Below are positions 48,015 to 58,435 of a DNA stretch of 64,000 bases, one piece after another. How positions within the stretch are numbered: the stretch's first letter is position 1; each line of letters begins with the position of its first letter. The stretch spans positions 62,001 through 126,000 of the forward strand of contig JADLAT010000003.1 of the NCBI GenBank assembly GCA_020848095.1. The letters run 5' to 3'. The DNA comes from Alphaproteobacteria bacterium (lineage in GTDB: Bacteria > Pseudomonadota > Alphaproteobacteria > Micavibrionales > Micavibrionaceae). Under the pieces are notes generated by a model, which saw only the letters and a list, made by a program, of their open reading frames with translations, was not told the origin of the DNA and did no database searches. The position numbers and the translations under genes were made by a program.

Positions 48015-49040
48015 ATGGCCGACCCCAGATTTTTTAAATCCGCCCAATCCTATACGTTAAAGGAAATCGCCGAAATCATTAACGCCGAACCTGCGCCCGG
48101 TGCCGACCTCTCTCACCGGCTGAAAGACGTGGCGCCGCTGGATACCGCCACAAATGCGGAGCTTTCCTTTCTCGACAACATAAAATACAAAGCCCAGTTC
48201 CAAAGCACCGGGGCGGGGGCCTGTATTGTGCATCCCGATGCGGCGCAGGCCGCGCCTCCGGGCGTACATTTATTATTAAGCCGCCATCCGTATAAAGCCT
48301 ATGCCTTGGCGGCGCAGGCTTTCTACCCGCAGGAAAAACCCGACGCGGAAATCTCGCCCTTCGCACACATACACCCCTCCGCCACAATAGGGAAAGGCGC
48401 CACTATAGAAGCCGGCGTTGTGATCGGAGAAGGCGTAGACATCGGCGAGGACTGCTGGGTCGAGGCCAATACCGTTATCGCCGCAAATGTGGAAATAGGC
48501 GCATTCTGCCGCATTGGCGCAAACGCAACCTTGTCTCATTGCATAATCGGCCATCATACCCGGCTTTACCCCGGCGTATGCATTGGTCAAGACGGCTTTG
48601 GTTTTGCGATCGACCCCAAAGGACACGTAAAGGTTCCGCAACTCGGCCGCGTTCTTATCGGCAACGGCGTAGAGATCGGCGCAAACACCACCATTGATCG
48701 CGGAGCAGGGCCAGACACCGTAATCGGGGATGGAACCTGGATTGATAACATGGTGCAAATCGGGCACAATGTAAAAATTGGACGTGGATGTATTATTGTT
48801 TCGCAAACAGGTATCTCCGGCAGCACGATTCTTGAGGATTTCGTTGCTATCGGTGGGCAGGTCGGCATTGCCGGTCACCTGCGGATAGGAATGGGCGCGC
48901 GCATCGCCGCAAAATCAGGTATTATGCGCGACGTTCCGGCTGGCGAAGAACAGATGGGCTATCCGGCACTGCCTATAAAACAGTTTATGAAACAGGTTGC
49001 TTTACTGAAACGCTTGATTAAAAAAGATAAAAACACCTGA
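48015..49040 (+). CDS. lpxD: UDP-3-O-(3-hydroxyacyl)glucosamine N-acyltransferase
   Basis: LpxD adds the N-linked hydroxyacyl chain in the third step of lipid A synthesis. An N-terminal uridine-binding domain (to about residue 100) is followed by left-handed parallel beta-helix hexapeptide repeats. The catalytic His region reads [10 protein letters not shown] and [13 protein letters not shown]. 341 residues, the usual length, with a basic C-terminal helix. It follows skp by 13 bases. Confidence 0.96.
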   Translation: MADPRFFKSAQSYTLKEIAEIINAEPAPGADLSHRLKDVAPLDTATNAELSFLDNIKYKAQFQSTGAGACIVHPDAAQAAPPGVHLLLSRHPYKAYALAAQAFYPQEKPDAEISPFAHIHPSATIGKGATIEAGVVIGEGVDIGEDCWVEANTVIAANVEIGAFCRIGANATLSHCIIGHHTRLYPGVCIGQDGFGFAIDPKGHVKVPQLGRVLIGNGVEIGANTTIDRGAGPDTVIGDGTWIDNMVQIGHNVKIGRGCIIVSQTGISGSTILEDFVAIGGQVGIAGHLRIGMGARIAAKSGIMRDVPAGEEQMGYPALPIKQFMKQVALLKRLIKKDKNT

Positions 49041-49079
49041 TCACTGACAAACAACCAACGCAGGAATGAATAACACCTC

Positions 49080-49535
49080 ATGAGTACGAAGAGCCATAGC
49101 CCAATCGATATAAATCGTATTATGGAGATGATCCCTCACAGATACCCTTTGTTGCTGGTCGATCGCGTTCTTGAGCTGATTCCCGGTGAAAGTGCCGTTG
49201 CGCTAAAAAATGTAAGCATGAACGAGCCGCATTTCATGGGGCATTTCCCCGGACATCCGGTGATGCCGGGCGTTTTGATCGTCGAAGCCATGGCGCAGAC
49301 AGCGGCTCTGGTCGTTGTAGATTTTCTGGGCAAGAGTGCGGAGGGCAAAGTGGTTTATTTCATGACCATTGATAACGCTCGATTCCGCAAACCGGTAACG
49401 CCGGGCGACAGCCTCCATATTCATGTGGAGAAAATACAATCACGGGCCAATGTCTGGAAATTCAAAGCCTATGGCAAGGTTGATGATAAAATATGCGCCG
49501 AAGCCACGTTCAGCGCCATGATCACCGACAAATAA
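49080..49535 (+). CDS. fabZ: 3-hydroxyacyl-[acyl-carrier-protein] dehydratase FabZ
   Basis: FabZ dehydrates 3-hydroxyacyl-ACP in fatty-acid elongation and competes with LpxA/LpxD for hydroxyacyl-ACP. The hot-dog fold signature is intact: [13 protein letters not shown], the catalytic histidine in [13 protein letters not shown] and the glutamate in IVEAMAQ. 151 residues. It lies between lpxD and lpxA, the standard order. Confidence 0.97.
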   Translation: MSTKSHSPIDINRIMEMIPHRYPLLLVDRVLELIPGESAVALKNVSMNEPHFMGHFPGHPVMPGVLIVEAMAQTAALVVVDFLGKSAEGKVVYFMTIDNARFRKPVTPGDSLHIHVEKIQSRANVWKFKAYGKVDDKICAEATFSAMITDK

Positions 49536-49644
49536 AACAGCCCGTTCCAAATGGCACGAGGTTTTGTAACGCTCGGAAACAAAGCGTGATTTGCCGTGGG
49601 ACGCCCCGCCCCGTAGAAATATCATGAGGAAGGTTCTTAAAAAG

Positions 49645-50448
49645 ATGAGCATAGAAAAAATCCACCCGACAGCCATAATCGAAACCGGCGCAAAGATCGC
49701 GCCCGATGTTGAAATTGGCCCATTTTGTGTGATTGGCCCCCATGTGACCTTGGGCGCTGGCGTAAAAATCAAATCTCATGTCGTTATAGAGGGCCATACA
49801 GACATCGGCGAAAACTGCACCATTTACCCCTTTGCCTCACTGGGATGCACGCCGCAGGACCTCAAATACGCAGGCGAAGACTCCCGGCTGATTATCGGCA
49901 AGAACAACACCATCCGCGAATATGTAACCATGAATCCGGGCACCAAAGATGGCGGTATGGAAACCCGCGTAGGGGATAACGGGCTGTTTATGGTGAGCGT
50001 ACACATCGCTCATGACTGCCGGATCGGCAATAATGTTATAATGGCTAATAATGCGACCCTTGCCGGGCATGTCCATGTCGGGGATTTTGCAATCATCGGC
50101 GGATTATCAGCCGCCCATCAATTCATCCGCATCGGGGAACATGCGATCATCGGCGGCATGTCCGGCGTTGAAAACGATGTGATTCCCTTTGGCCGGGTAA
50201 AGGGCGAACGGGCGTTTCTCGCAGGCCTGAACCTTATCGGGCTGGAGCGGCGCGGCTTTGGCAAAGATGATATCCGCAAACTCCAAAGAGCCTTTAACCA
50301 GCTTTTTGGCGATGAAGGAACAATGGAACAAAGACTGGAATCCGTCGCACAGGACTTTGCAGATGATGAAACCATTGTTAAAATAGTTGAGTTTGCAAAA
50401 GCCAAGACAAAATTCACCCTATGCCAGCCTGCGAAGAAAAACCCCTGA
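49645..50448 (+). CDS. lpxA: Acyl-[ACP]--UDP-N-acetylglucosamine O-acyltransferase
   Basis: LpxA begins lipid A synthesis by acylating UDP-GlcNAc. The body is a hexapeptide-repeat beta-helix from IHPTAIIETGAKIAPDVEIG on, with the catalytic His region HIAHDCRIGNN and a helical C-terminal domain. I chose the ATG at 49645 (267 residues, the family size), with AGGAAGG about 11 bases upstream. In-frame starts at 49591 and 49624 would add 18 or 7 non-conserved residues. Its 3' end overlaps lpxI by 28 bases. Confidence 0.95.
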   Translation: MSIEKIHPTAIIETGAKIAPDVEIGPFCVIGPHVTLGAGVKIKSHVVIEGHTDIGENCTIYPFASLGCTPQDLKYAGEDSRLIIGKNNTIREYVTMNPGTKDGGMETRVGDNGLFMVSVHIAHDCRIGNNVIMANNATLAGHVHVGDFAIIGGLSAAHQFIRIGEHAIIGGMSGVENDVIPFGRVKGERAFLAGLNLIGLERRGFGKDDIRKLQRAFNQLFGDEGTMEQRLESVAQDFADDETIVKIVEFAKAKTKFTLCQPAKKNP

Positions 50449-51299
50449 GCGCTATAAAAAAACTGGGCATTATTGCCGGGTCGGGCGTTTTGCCCGCACG
50501 GTTGGCTGCGGCATGCTTAAAGCAAAATATTGAACCTTTTGTAGTCGCATTTAAGGGCCATACGGACGCACAAACGGTTCAGAACCTCCCGCATGCCTGG
50601 GTGCATCAGGGCGCAGCCGGACGCGCCATGAAGATCCTGCGTAAAAACGGTATTTCCGATCTGGTGATGATCGGCGCCATGCGCCGCCCCTCTTTATCCG
50701 AGTTACGGCCCGACTTTAAAACGCTCGCGTTTTTTACCAAAATTGGCCTGAAAGCCTTGGGTGATGATGGATTTCTAAAAGCACTCCGGCGCTATCTCGA
50801 AAACGAAGGTTTTCGACTTTACGGGGCGCATGTTTTTTTACCCGATCTCCTGATGCCGGAGGGGACAGCGGGACGTCACCAGCCAAACGCGCAGGACTGG
50901 CAGGATATCAAACGCGGCGTAAACGTGCTGCAAACCACAGGTCATCTTGATATCGGGCAAGCGGTTATTGTTCAAAATGGCTATGTTCTGGGCATCGAAG
51001 CGGCAGAGGGGACAGACGCGCTCATTCTGCGTTGCGCGGCGCTAAAACGAAAAGGCCCCGGCAATGGCGTTTTAATTAAGCTTTGCAAACCCGGACAAGA
51101 CAGAGATATAGATTTACCAACAATCGGCCCGCAAACTATAAAAAATCTGATAGACTGCGGCTTCTCCGGTCTGGCCGTTCACGCGGACCACAGCCTTATC
51201 GCGGACATCAATAACGTGATCGCGCTGGCGGATACGGGGAATATTTTTGTCACAGGTCTGGTGCCTGAAACAACAGGAAATGAAAACGATGAGCCGTGA
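50421..51299 (+). CDS. lpxI: UDP-2,3-diacylglucosamine pyrophosphatase LpxI (DUF1009)
   Basis: LpxI hydrolyses UDP-2,3-diacylglucosamine to lipid X, the step done by LpxH in gammaproteobacteria. It shows LGIIAGSGVLPARLA at the N-terminus, ISDLVMIGAMRRPSL, GDDGFLKALRRYLE, and in the C-terminal domain GVLIKLCKPGQDRDIDLPTIG, all typical of the family. 292 residues. Location between lpxA and lpxB confirms the role. The start overlaps lpxA by 28 bases and the end overlaps lpxB by 11. Confidence 0.94.
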   Translation: MPACEEKPLSAIKKLGIIAGSGVLPARLAAACLKQNIEPFVVAFKGHTDAQTVQNLPHAWVHQGAAGRAMKILRKNGISDLVMIGAMRRPSLSELRPDFKTLAFFTKIGLKALGDDGFLKALRRYLENEGFRLYGAHVFLPDLLMPEGTAGRHQPNAQDWQDIKRGVNVLQTTGHLDIGQAVIVQNGYVLGIEAAEGTDALILRCAALKRKGPGNGVLIKLCKPGQDRDIDLPTIGPQTIKNLIDCGFSGLAVHADHSLIADINNVIALADTGNIFVTGLVPETTGNENDEP

Positions 51300-52458
51300 A
51301 CTCTTTTTAATAGCCGGCGAACCCTCCGGCGATGCTATAGGCGCACCCCTGATCAAGGCCCTTAAAGCACAGGCTGAAAAGGAGATGGGGCAGGGAATCA
51401 CCATTTCCGGAGTTGGCGGAGAGCTGATGCAGGCGCAGGGGCTGGAAACATTGCTGCCCATGGAAGAGCTATGCGTAATGGGCCTGTGGGAAGTGATCGG
51501 GCATTTACCCCGGCTTTTAAAACTGATTGACGGTCTGGTCGAGGAAATCGAAAAGCGCCAGCCCGCCGTTCTGGTAACTATAGACTTGCCCGATTTCAAT
51601 TTCAGGGTCGCCAAAAAACTTAAGAAAAGAGGCATTTTCACAGGAAAAATCGTCCACTATGTTGCCCCCTCCGTCTGGGCTTGGCGCCCCGGAAGGGCCA
51701 AAAAAATAGCCGGGTTTTTAGATTCCGTACTTTGCCTCTTTCCTTTCGAGCCACCACATTTTGAAAAGGAAGGCCTGAAAGCGCATTTCGTTGGTCATCC
51801 CCTGATTGAAAATGTGCAGACAGACACCAACCCTAAAAAATTCCGCGCAGAGCATGACATTCCTGAAAAGGCTCTTTGTGTAGGGCTGCTTTTCGGCAGC
51901 CGCCCCGCCGAAATTGCCCGGCATGCCCCCACCATTGTTGCCGCCGCACAAGCGCTGAAAGAGCATTATCCTGATCTACACCTGATCGTGCCAACACTCC
52001 CAACACTGGAATTTGATGCCTCGCGCGCGGTTGAGCCTCTAGGAAAAAACGTGCACGTCATTGCCAGCATTCTTCGAAAATGGCCGGCCTTTGCCGCCTG
52101 TGACGTCGCGATTGCCGTTTCCGGAACAGTCGGGCTGGAACTCGCGCTGATGCGCATTCCCCATATTATTGGCTATAAAACAAATATGATGACATGGATT
52201 CTGCTTAAGCTATTGGTTAAAATTCGCTATGCGCATCTGGGTAATATTTTACTGGACCGGCAGAGCATTCCTGAATTCCTGCAATGGGATTTTACAGACA
52301 TAAAGCTTTTACGCGCATTAATGCTTTTGATCCGCCAGGATGAGGTCAGAGAACAACAAAAACAGGATTTCATACAGCTTGATGAGCTTCTGCGCGACGC
52401 AAGCGGCGCACAGCCTTCGGAAAAGGCTGCGGCCGTAATTTTACAATACTTGCTTTAA
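51289..52458 (+). CDS. lpxB: Lipid-A-disaccharide synthase
   Basis: LpxB is a GT-B glycosyltransferase joining lipid X to UDP-diacylglucosamine. LFLIAGEPSGDAIGA at the N-terminus, YVAPSVWAWRPGRAKKI in the middle and AVSGTVGLELALMRIPHIIGY in the C-terminal domain are diagnostic. The ATG at 51289 follows AGGAA by about ten bases and gives 389 residues; ATGs at 51280 and 51247 are alternatives. It ends 10 bases before the convergent gltA stop, and no hairpin terminator is visible there. Confidence 0.95.
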   Translation: MSRELFLIAGEPSGDAIGAPLIKALKAQAEKEMGQGITISGVGGELMQAQGLETLLPMEELCVMGLWEVIGHLPRLLKLIDGLVEEIEKRQPAVLVTIDLPDFNFRVAKKLKKRGIFTGKIVHYVAPSVWAWRPGRAKKIAGFLDSVLCLFPFEPPHFEKEGLKAHFVGHPLIENVQTDTNPKKFRAEHDIPEKALCVGLLFGSRPAEIARHAPTIVAAAQALKEHYPDLHLIVPTLPTLEFDASRAVEPLGKNVHVIASILRKWPAFAACDVAIAVSGTVGLELALMRIPHIIGYKTNMMTWILLKLLVKIRYAHLGNILLDRQSIPEFLQWDFTDIKLLRALMLLIRQDEVREQQKQDFIQLDELLRDASGAQPSEKAAAVILQYLL

Positions 52459-52468
52459 GAGCGTATTT

Positions 52469-53776
52469 TTAATCGCGATCCTCGACCGGGACATAGCTGC
52501 GCTTCGCGGGCCCCGTATAAAGCTGGCGCGGACGACCAATGCGCAAGGCCGGCTCTTCGATCATCTCCTTCCATTGCGATATCCAGCCCACAGTCCGCGC
52601 CACAGCGAACAAAACTGTGAACATAGAGGTCGGAAAACCCATCGCTTTCAAGATAATCCCGGAATAAAAATCCACATTCGGGAACAGCTTGCGCTCAACG
52701 AAATATTCATCCTCCAGAGCAATCCGCTCCAGCTCCATCGCCAGTTCAAGACGTGGATCATTAATCCCCAGATCGTTCAAAACCTCATCACAGGCTTTCT
52801 TCAAGACACCCGCGCGAGGATCAAAGTTTTTATAAACGCGGTGCCCAAAGCCCATAAGACGGAAAGGATCATCCTTATCTTTGGCTTTTTCTATAAATTC
52901 AGGAATGCGGTCTTTCGTCCCGATTTGATCGAGCATCTCAAGCACTTCCTGATTAGCGCCACCATGCGCCGGCCCCCAAAGACAGGCAATACCCGCAGAA
53001 ATACAGGCAAACGGATTGGCTTGCGAAGAACCGGCCAGCCGAACCGTTGAGGTCGAGGCGTTTTGCTCATGATCGGCGTGCAAAATCAAAATCTTGTCCA
53101 TCGCATTGGCAAGCACCGGATTAATCCGGTACGGCTCCGCCGGAAGTCCAAAACACATATACAGGAAATTCTCGGAATAAGAGAGGTCATTGCGCGGATA
53201 CATAAAGGGCTGCCCCAAAGAGTATTTAAGGGTCATCGCCGCCAATGTCGGTATCTTCGCGATCAGGCGATGCGCGGAAATCTCTCTTTGATCCGGATCC
53301 CAGATATCAAGGGAATCATGATAAAACGCCGAAAGCGCCGCAACAATCCCGCACATGATTGCCATCGGGTGTGCATCCCGCCGGAACCCCCGAAAGAAAT
53401 AATTGATCTGCTCATGAACCATCGTGTGATACGTGATGTCATGGTCAAATTTTGACCTTTGCTTCTGATTGGGCAAATCCCCGTAAAGCAGAAGATAGGC
53501 GACCTCCATGAAGTTGCTTTTCTCAGCCAGATCTTCAATCGTATAGCCGCGATGCATTAAAATGCCTTCTTCACCGTCAATATAGGTGATTCGGGATTTA
53601 CAGCTCCCCGTCGCCGTAAAGCTGGGGTCGAACGTAAAATGCCCCGTATCGGCATAAAGCTTGCGAATATCAATCACGCCGGGACCGGCAGTGCCCTCAA
53701 GAACCGGGTACTGCCAGCTCTGCCCGTTATCGTCATCCGTCAGCGTAAAGGTCTTGGAGGCGGGCGTGTTGCTCAT
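52469..53776 (-). CDS. gltA: Citrate synthase
   Basis: GltA condenses acetyl-CoA and oxaloacetate to start the TCA cycle. The 435-residue protein has the N-terminal beta-domain of type II (NADH-regulated hexameric) enzymes. The catalytic histidines and aspartate lie in [21 protein letters not shown] and [13 protein letters not shown]. The ATG at 53776 follows AGGA; the longer frame to 53902 would run through the promoter and has no support. Pairing with gltX is conserved in alphaproteobacteria. Confidence 0.96.
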   Translation of the reverse strand: MSNTPASKTFTLTDDDNGQSWQYPVLEGTAGPGVIDIRKLYADTGHFTFDPSFTATGSCKSRITYIDGEEGILMHRGYTIEDLAEKSNFMEVAYLLLYGDLPNQKQRSKFDHDITYHTMVHEQINYFFRGFRRDAHPMAIMCGIVAALSAFYHDSLDIWDPDQREISAHRLIAKIPTLAAMTLKYSLGQPFMYPRNDLSYSENFLYMCFGLPAEPYRINPVLANAMDKILILHADHEQNASTSTVRLAGSSQANPFACISAGIACLWGPAHGGANQEVLEMLDQIGTKDRIPEFIEKAKDKDDPFRLMGFGHRVYKNFDPRAGVLKKACDEVLNDLGINDPRLELAMELERIALEDEYFVERKLFPNVDFYSGIILKAMGFPTSMFTVLFAVARTVGWISQWKEMIEEPALRIGRPRQLYTGPAKRSYVPVEDRD

Positions 53777-53864
53777 GTTTTTTTCCTGCTCTTTTGGGAT
53801 TATATTTGTGGCGATAAAACACTTTGCGGGAATTCCTCCCTCAACGCGCTGCACCGCACCATGT

Positions 53865-53892
53865 ATTCTAGGGAAGTTTTCACAACAATCAA
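53865..53892 (-). promoter_or_regulatory. Probable sigma-70 promoter of gltA
   Basis: On the minus strand TTGATT (53892-53887) and TAGAAT (53870-53865) are spaced by 16. The -10 matches five of six consensus bases. It overlaps the end of gltX, and the leader to the gltA start would be about 80 bases. Confidence 0.55.
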
Positions 53893-55298
53893 GTGCGTTC
53901 AATAACCGAGGCCAATCTTAAACAGACTTCTGCTTTTCCAAGGATTTCAGCGGCATGAAATATCGAGGGCGAAACGGTCGTTCCGGTGAGGGCCGCCCGA
54001 AACGGCATAGCCACGTTCCCGAGTTTTCCACCATATTGTTCATCCGCTACGGCCTTGCAAAGGGTCTGAATTTCCGCGCCGGTGAACTGTTCAAGGCTCT
54101 GAAGTCTGCTTAAAAGCTCTTTGAGCATCATTATAGCCTCATGATCCAAAAGCGCGGCAGCCTTTTCGTCCAGAGCCAAAGGCACTTTTTTTGTATAAAA
54201 AACTGATTCATCAGTAAATTGCAGCAATGTCCTCGCACGTGACTTTAACTCATCTGCGCCTTTCATGATCCGTTCTTGCGCCAGTTGATCCAGCGTCACA
54301 TTATGACGCTCCAGATAGAAGGACTCACACAGGGAAATCAGGCGCTCACTGTCGGCTTCCTTGATATAATGGGCATTGATGCTCTCAAGCTTTTCAAAGT
54401 CAAACCGCGCAGGTGACTTTCCAATGCTCTCCAGGTTGAACCACGCGATGGCCTGCGCCTGTGAAATAATTTCATCATCCCCGTGGCTCCAGCCCAGACG
54501 GAGAAGATAGTTTTTTACGGCCTCGGGCAAATACCCCATATCCCGGTATTCCTCCACACTGGCCGCGCCGTGGCGTTTGGACATCTTGCTGCCATCCGCC
54601 CCTAGAATAAGGGGCAAATGCGCATATTCCGGAGTCTTCCACCCCATGGCATCGTAAATAATATTCTGCCGAAAGGCGTTATTAAGGTGGTCATCCCCGC
54701 GTATAACATGCGTCACCCCCATATCATGATCATCCACCACAACAGAGAGCATATAAGTGGGCGTCCCATCGCTCCGCAGGAGGATAAAATCATCCAGATG
54801 GTCATTTTGAACCGTCACAGAGCCCTGCACATGATCCAAAATGGTACTCTCCCCCTCAAGCGGCGCTTTAATCCTGATGACCGGCTTGATATCAGAAGGC
54901 GCCTCGGCAGGATCACGATCCCGCCAACGCCGGTCATAAAATGCATTTCGTCCCTCAGCCTTGGCCGCCGTCCTCATACTCTCCAGCTCTTCCGGGGAGC
55001 AATAGCAGTAATAGGCTCTGCCGTTTTTTAACATCTCCAGCGCAACTTCTTTATGCCGCGCGCGCTGCTCGAACTGGGAGACGATTTCGCCATCCCAATC
55101 CATTTCAAGCCATTTCATCGCTTTGATCAAAGCAATAACAGCCGCTTCGGAATGCCGCGCCCGGTCCGTATCTTCAATACGAAAAAGCATTTTTCCACCA
55201 TGGCGGCGGGCATACAACCAGTTAAACAACGCCGTGCGCGCGGTTCCTATATGCATAAAGCCGGTGGGGGAAGGGGGGAAACGGGTAACGATGCTCAT
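53889..55298 (-). CDS. gltX: Glutamate--tRNA ligase
   Basis: This class I synthetase charges tRNA-Glu (and possibly tRNA-Gln in organisms without GlnRS). The HIGH-type motif reads FMHIGTART at residues 14-22 and the KMSKS-type motif SKMSKRHG near residue 240. CYCSPEELE occurs in the region where zinc-like cysteines are found. The anticodon-binding C-terminal half is helical. Length 469 residues is normal. Many alphaproteobacteria carry two gltX genes; whether this one is the sole copy cannot be told. Confidence 0.95.
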   Translation of the reverse strand: MSIVTRFPPSPTGFMHIGTARTALFNWLYARRHGGKMLFRIEDTDRARHSEAAVIALIKAMKWLEMDWDGEIVSQFEQRARHKEVALEMLKNGRAYYCYCSPEELESMRTAAKAEGRNAFYDRRWRDRDPAEAPSDIKPVIRIKAPLEGESTILDHVQGSVTVQNDHLDDFILLRSDGTPTYMLSVVVDDHDMGVTHVIRGDDHLNNAFRQNIIYDAMGWKTPEYAHLPLILGADGSKMSKRHGAASVEEYRDMGYLPEAVKNYLLRLGWSHGDDEIISQAQAIAWFNLESIGKSPARFDFEKLESINAHYIKEADSERLISLCESFYLERHNVTLDQLAQERIMKGADELKSRARTLLQFTDESVFYTKKVPLALDEKAAALLDHEAIMMLKELLSRLQSLEQFTGAEIQTLCKAVADEQYGGKLGNVAMPFRAALTGTTVSPSIFHAAEILGKAEVCLRLASVIERT

Positions 55299-55435
55299 GG
55301 CAACCTTCTATGATTGATATTATTGTTTTTTAGGGATTTCCTGTTCGCGCAAAGTGTGCTGTTTTATTGATCCGGAATCAAGACCATAATCCTGCTTTCG
55401 GCTCTCAGAACACAAGACGTTTATGCGGTATTGCA

Positions 55436-57604
55436 ATGACTTTATGCCAGAACAAAGCGCCGTATGAAACATTTGAGAAACGCCAGATCTTCTCAGCAAA
55501 AATTTTTTCGCCCGGATCTAATGTCAATTTTTGTCAAAACCTGCTGGCCCGATTCTTTAGCGCTCTGACCGCAGAAGCCGCGCACCAGTCAGGCAGGCTC
55601 TTTATCTGGTCACCCGTTTTTGTAGCCCTCGGCATCGCTTTTTATTTTGTCTTGCCCGCTGAGCCGCCGCTTCTGGCGGGGGTACTTCTGACATCTTCAG
55701 CAGCCGCGCTGCTCCTTTGCCTCCGCAACCACGCCATTTTTAAAATCATTCTAACCGTTTTTTTATGTGCCTCTTTAGGGTTTCTAGCCGCCGAAATTAA
55801 AACCGCGCGCGTCCATACGCCCATTCTTTCTAAAAAGCTGGCCCCTGTACAGATTGAGGGCACGATAGAGCATCTTGAACCGCTGGCGAATAACAAAGGA
55901 TACCGCAGCGTTTTGAAAGATGTGAAAATAGAGCGTCTTCCTGCCAATGAAACGCCAAAAAAAATCAGGCTGAAACTCAGGCCGGGTACAGATTTAAAAC
56001 CCGGACAAAGCATAAAAGTGCTGGCCGGTTTAAGCCCGCCCGGCGGCCCGTCATTACCGGGGGGCTTTGATTATCGCCGCCATCTGTATTTTCAAGGCAT
56101 CGGCGCGGTCGGCTTCAGTTACGGCAAAGCCGTTGTTTTAGAAGAAACCACGGGCGACGCCCCTTACAGCGCCGTCATGCGCAAGCTCCGTTTTCAAATC
56201 GGCGAACAGATCAACCATTTAATGCCAAGACAAGAGGCCAGCATCAGCAATGCCCTCATGACCGGAACCCGGGCCGCCATTGAGGAAAAAGACGCACAAG
56301 CGATCCGCGCCGCCGGACTGGCCCATATGCTGGCGATATCCGGACTTCATATCGGCCTGTTTTTCGGCGTGGTTTTTTTTGCCATTCGTTTTGGTCTGGC
56401 GTTATCCCCCTTCATAGCGCTGCGATACCCGATCAAGAAAATAGCCGCCGCCATAGCGATGCTCGCCGCCAGTTTCTACGCCATGATTTCCGGAAACTCC
56501 GTACCGACACAACGCTCTATTTTAATGATGGGCATTATTTTTCTGGCGATTTTGCTGGAGCGATCACCCATATCCATCCGGCTCGTGGCTTTTGCCGCCC
56601 TGTGCATTTTATTGCTCTCCCCCGAAAGTCTGGAGGGGCCGAGCTTTCAAATGTCTTTCTCCGCCGTGGCTGCGCTCATTGTATTTTATGAAAGCGCGCA
56701 AAACCGCAGACTTTTTTTTCCGCAAAAGGCGCGTGGCCCCCTGTACAAATCCGCGCTTTATTTCCTGGGCATCGTTATGACCTCCCTTATTGCCACATTA
56801 GCTACGGCGCCCTTTACACTCTACCACTTTCAAACGCTGCCGGTTTATGGGGTCATTGCCAATATGCTGGCCATTCCCGTCCTGGGGTTTATCGTTATCC
56901 CGGCAGCCGTGGCGGCCTTCGCATTAATGCCTGTGGGGCTAAGCTGGCTTGTGACGCCCCTCATCGCCAAAGGCGTAGCCGCAATTTTAGCCATTGCCCA
57001 TTACGTCGCCGATTTAAAACATGCGGTATTTTTGGGGCATATGTGGCCGTCTTCCGCACTCATTTTGTTTTCAATATCTTTTGTTATATTTTTACTCTTG
57101 CGCGCGCGCATGAAGCTTCTGGGGATCATTCCCTTGCTCCTGTGCATGATTTTTGTGCTTGGCGTTAAACAACCCGATATCCTTATATCCTCAGATTCAA
57201 GCCTGTTTGCGGTGACGGGCCATGAGCGGACTCTCATGCTCTCCAGCCTGCGAAAGGGGCGCTTTATACGCGAAAACTGGCTTCAGGCGCTGGCCATAAA
57301 ACCGCAGCACGCGAAAAAATGGCCGGAAGAGGGGGCGCGGCAGGATTTAAACTGTGGCGATCAAGGGTGCCGTCTGTCCCGCAATGGCTATAAAGTGGCA
57401 TTCCTGAAGAAAAAAGATATTTTTGAAGAAGAATGCTTATGGGCCGATATCCTGATCGCGCCTTTCCCGCTGGCATCTTGCAAAGGAAAAATAAGCATTG
57501 ATCGCTATGACACGCGAGCAGCCGGAGCCTATGCGTTATACCTCAGGCAAAAGCTTGTGATCAAAACCGCAGAAAAATCAAAACAGAAACGCCCGTGGGA
57601 ATAA
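55436..57604 (+). CDS. comEC: ComEC/Rec2-family membrane protein
   Basis: ComEC forms the inner-membrane channel for DNA uptake in transformable bacteria. An N-terminal DUF4131/OB-like part (about residues 40-230) is followed by the competence domain with many helices, recognisable from GLAHMLAISGLHIGLFFGVVF and GNSVPTQRS and the FQMSFSAVAAL segment. The C-terminal about 130 residues occupy the place of the metallo-beta-lactamase domain but lack an HxHxDH motif, so it looks reduced. Start uncertain: ATG 55436 (722 residues) or TTG 55367. It stands between gltX and lexA, the conserved place. Confidence 0.88.
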   Translation: MTLCQNKAPYETFEKRQIFSAKIFSPGSNVNFCQNLLARFFSALTAEAAHQSGRLFIWSPVFVALGIAFYFVLPAEPPLLAGVLLTSSAAALLLCLRNHAIFKIILTVFLCASLGFLAAEIKTARVHTPILSKKLAPVQIEGTIEHLEPLANNKGYRSVLKDVKIERLPANETPKKIRLKLRPGTDLKPGQSIKVLAGLSPPGGPSLPGGFDYRRHLYFQGIGAVGFSYGKAVVLEETTGDAPYSAVMRKLRFQIGEQINHLMPRQEASISNALMTGTRAAIEEKDAQAIRAAGLAHMLAISGLHIGLFFGVVFFAIRFGLALSPFIALRYPIKKIAAAIAMLAASFYAMISGNSVPTQRSILMMGIIFLAILLERSPISIRLVAFAALCILLLSPESLEGPSFQMSFSAVAALIVFYESAQNRRLFFPQKARGPLYKSALYFLGIVMTSLIATLATAPFTLYHFQTLPVYGVIANMLAIPVLGFIVIPAAVAAFALMPVGLSWLVTPLIAKGVAAILAIAHYVADLKHAVFLGHMWPSSALILFSISFVIFLLLRARMKLLGIIPLLLCMIFVLGVKQPDILISSDSSLFAVTGHERTLMLSSLRKGRFIRENWLQALAIKPQHAKKWPEEGARQDLNCGDQGCRLSRNGYKVAFLKKKDIFEEECLWADILIAPFPLASCKGKISIDRYDTRAAGAYALYLRQKLVIKTAEKSKQKRPWE

Positions 57605-57614
57605 TTCGCAATTA

Positions 57615-58298
57615 TCAGTGATAAGAGCGCAGGAGACTGACCAGCTGCCCTTGTATCTTGACGCGTTCCGGCTCCAAAATACGGGGTTCATAATCATCAT
57701 TTTCAGGCTCAAGAACGATCTTTCCGCCCGCCCGGCGCAATCTTTTGAGGGTAACTTCCTCATCATCGACAAGGGCCACGATAATTGCACCATTTTCCGC
57801 CGTTTCACACCGGCGAATAATAACGACATCCGAATCATTGATCCCGGCATTGATCATGGAATCACCTTCCACAGTAAGAGCGTAGAGATCACCTTTTCCT
57901 GCAAATCCCGGCGGTATTTGAATGAATTGCCCTTCATCCCGCACAGCTTCTATTGGTGTTCCCGCAGCAATTTTCCCATAGAGCGGTATTTGTTCATAAG
58001 CCAGAGCGGAGGGCGGCGCATCATCAGCCGTAACAGGAAAAGGAATAACTGTTTTATCCGATAAGGCCGCCGCATTTTTAATGCCATCGGGCAGCTTTAT
58101 AATTTCCAGCGCGCGCGCGCGGTGGGGAAGGCGTTCTATGTACCCGCGCTCCTCAAGCCCGCTGATCAATCGGTGGATACCGGATTTGGATTTCAGGCCC
58201 AGCGCTTCCTTCATTTCCTCAAAAGAGGGTGGCACATCATCGCGCCCCATTTTCTCATGAATAAAGACAAGCAAATCCCTTTGTTTTCTCGTTAGCAT
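57615..58298 (-). CDS. lexA: LexA repressor
   Basis: LexA represses SOS genes and cleaves itself when RecA is activated. The winged-helix domain starts MLTRKQRDLLVFI and includes PPSFEEMKEALGLKSKSGIHRL. The cleavage site Ala-Gly is in KIAAGTPIEA, the catalytic serine in EGDSMINAG and the lysine in VTLKRLRR. The ATG at 58298 follows GAGGAAC and gives 227 residues, the family size. The frame stays open to an ATG at 58397 (260 residues) right after the promoter. The LexA box upstream implies autoregulation. Confidence 0.95.
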   Translation of the reverse strand: MLTRKQRDLLVFIHEKMGRDDVPPSFEEMKEALGLKSKSGIHRLISGLEERGYIERLPHRARALEIIKLPDGIKNAAALSDKTVIPFPVTADDAPPSALAYEQIPLYGKIAAGTPIEAVRDEGQFIQIPPGFAGKGDLYALTVEGDSMINAGINDSDVVIIRRCETAENGAIIVALVDDEEVTLKRLRRAGGKIVLEPENDDYEPRILEPERVKIQGQLVSLLRSYH

Positions 58299-58406
58299 AA
58301 CGAAGTGTTCCTCTTCCTTTGAAAAGCGCCCCGGAGAAATCCCGCGCGCATATGGTGCCGCATCTTTTGCCAGAACAGGCTCGATGACCAGAACCATACA
58401 CCATTC

Positions 58407-58421
58407 GTTCTACTTTAGTTC
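58407..58421. promoter_or_regulatory. LexA box (GTTC-N7-GTTC) at the lexA promoter
   Basis: GTTC (58407-58410), seven bases, GTTC (58418-58421): the exact direct-repeat operator known for alphaproteobacterial LexA. It overlaps the -10 and part of the spacer of the lexA promoter, so bound LexA would block polymerase. Confidence 0.9.
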
Positions 58422-58435
58422 ACGATGTGTGTCAA
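58407..58435 (-). promoter_or_regulatory. lexA promoter
   Basis: On the minus strand a perfect -35 TTGACA (58435-58430) and TAGAAC (58412-58407) are separated by 17 bases. It begins right after the trpC stop. The predicted start near 58400 leaves a leader of about 100 bases before the ATG at 58298. Confidence 0.75.

Noticed and set aside
53777..53902. N-terminal extension of citrate synthase to 53902
   Set aside because: The extra residues do not resemble the family, the region holds a good promoter, and the ATG at 53776 has a ribosome binding site.
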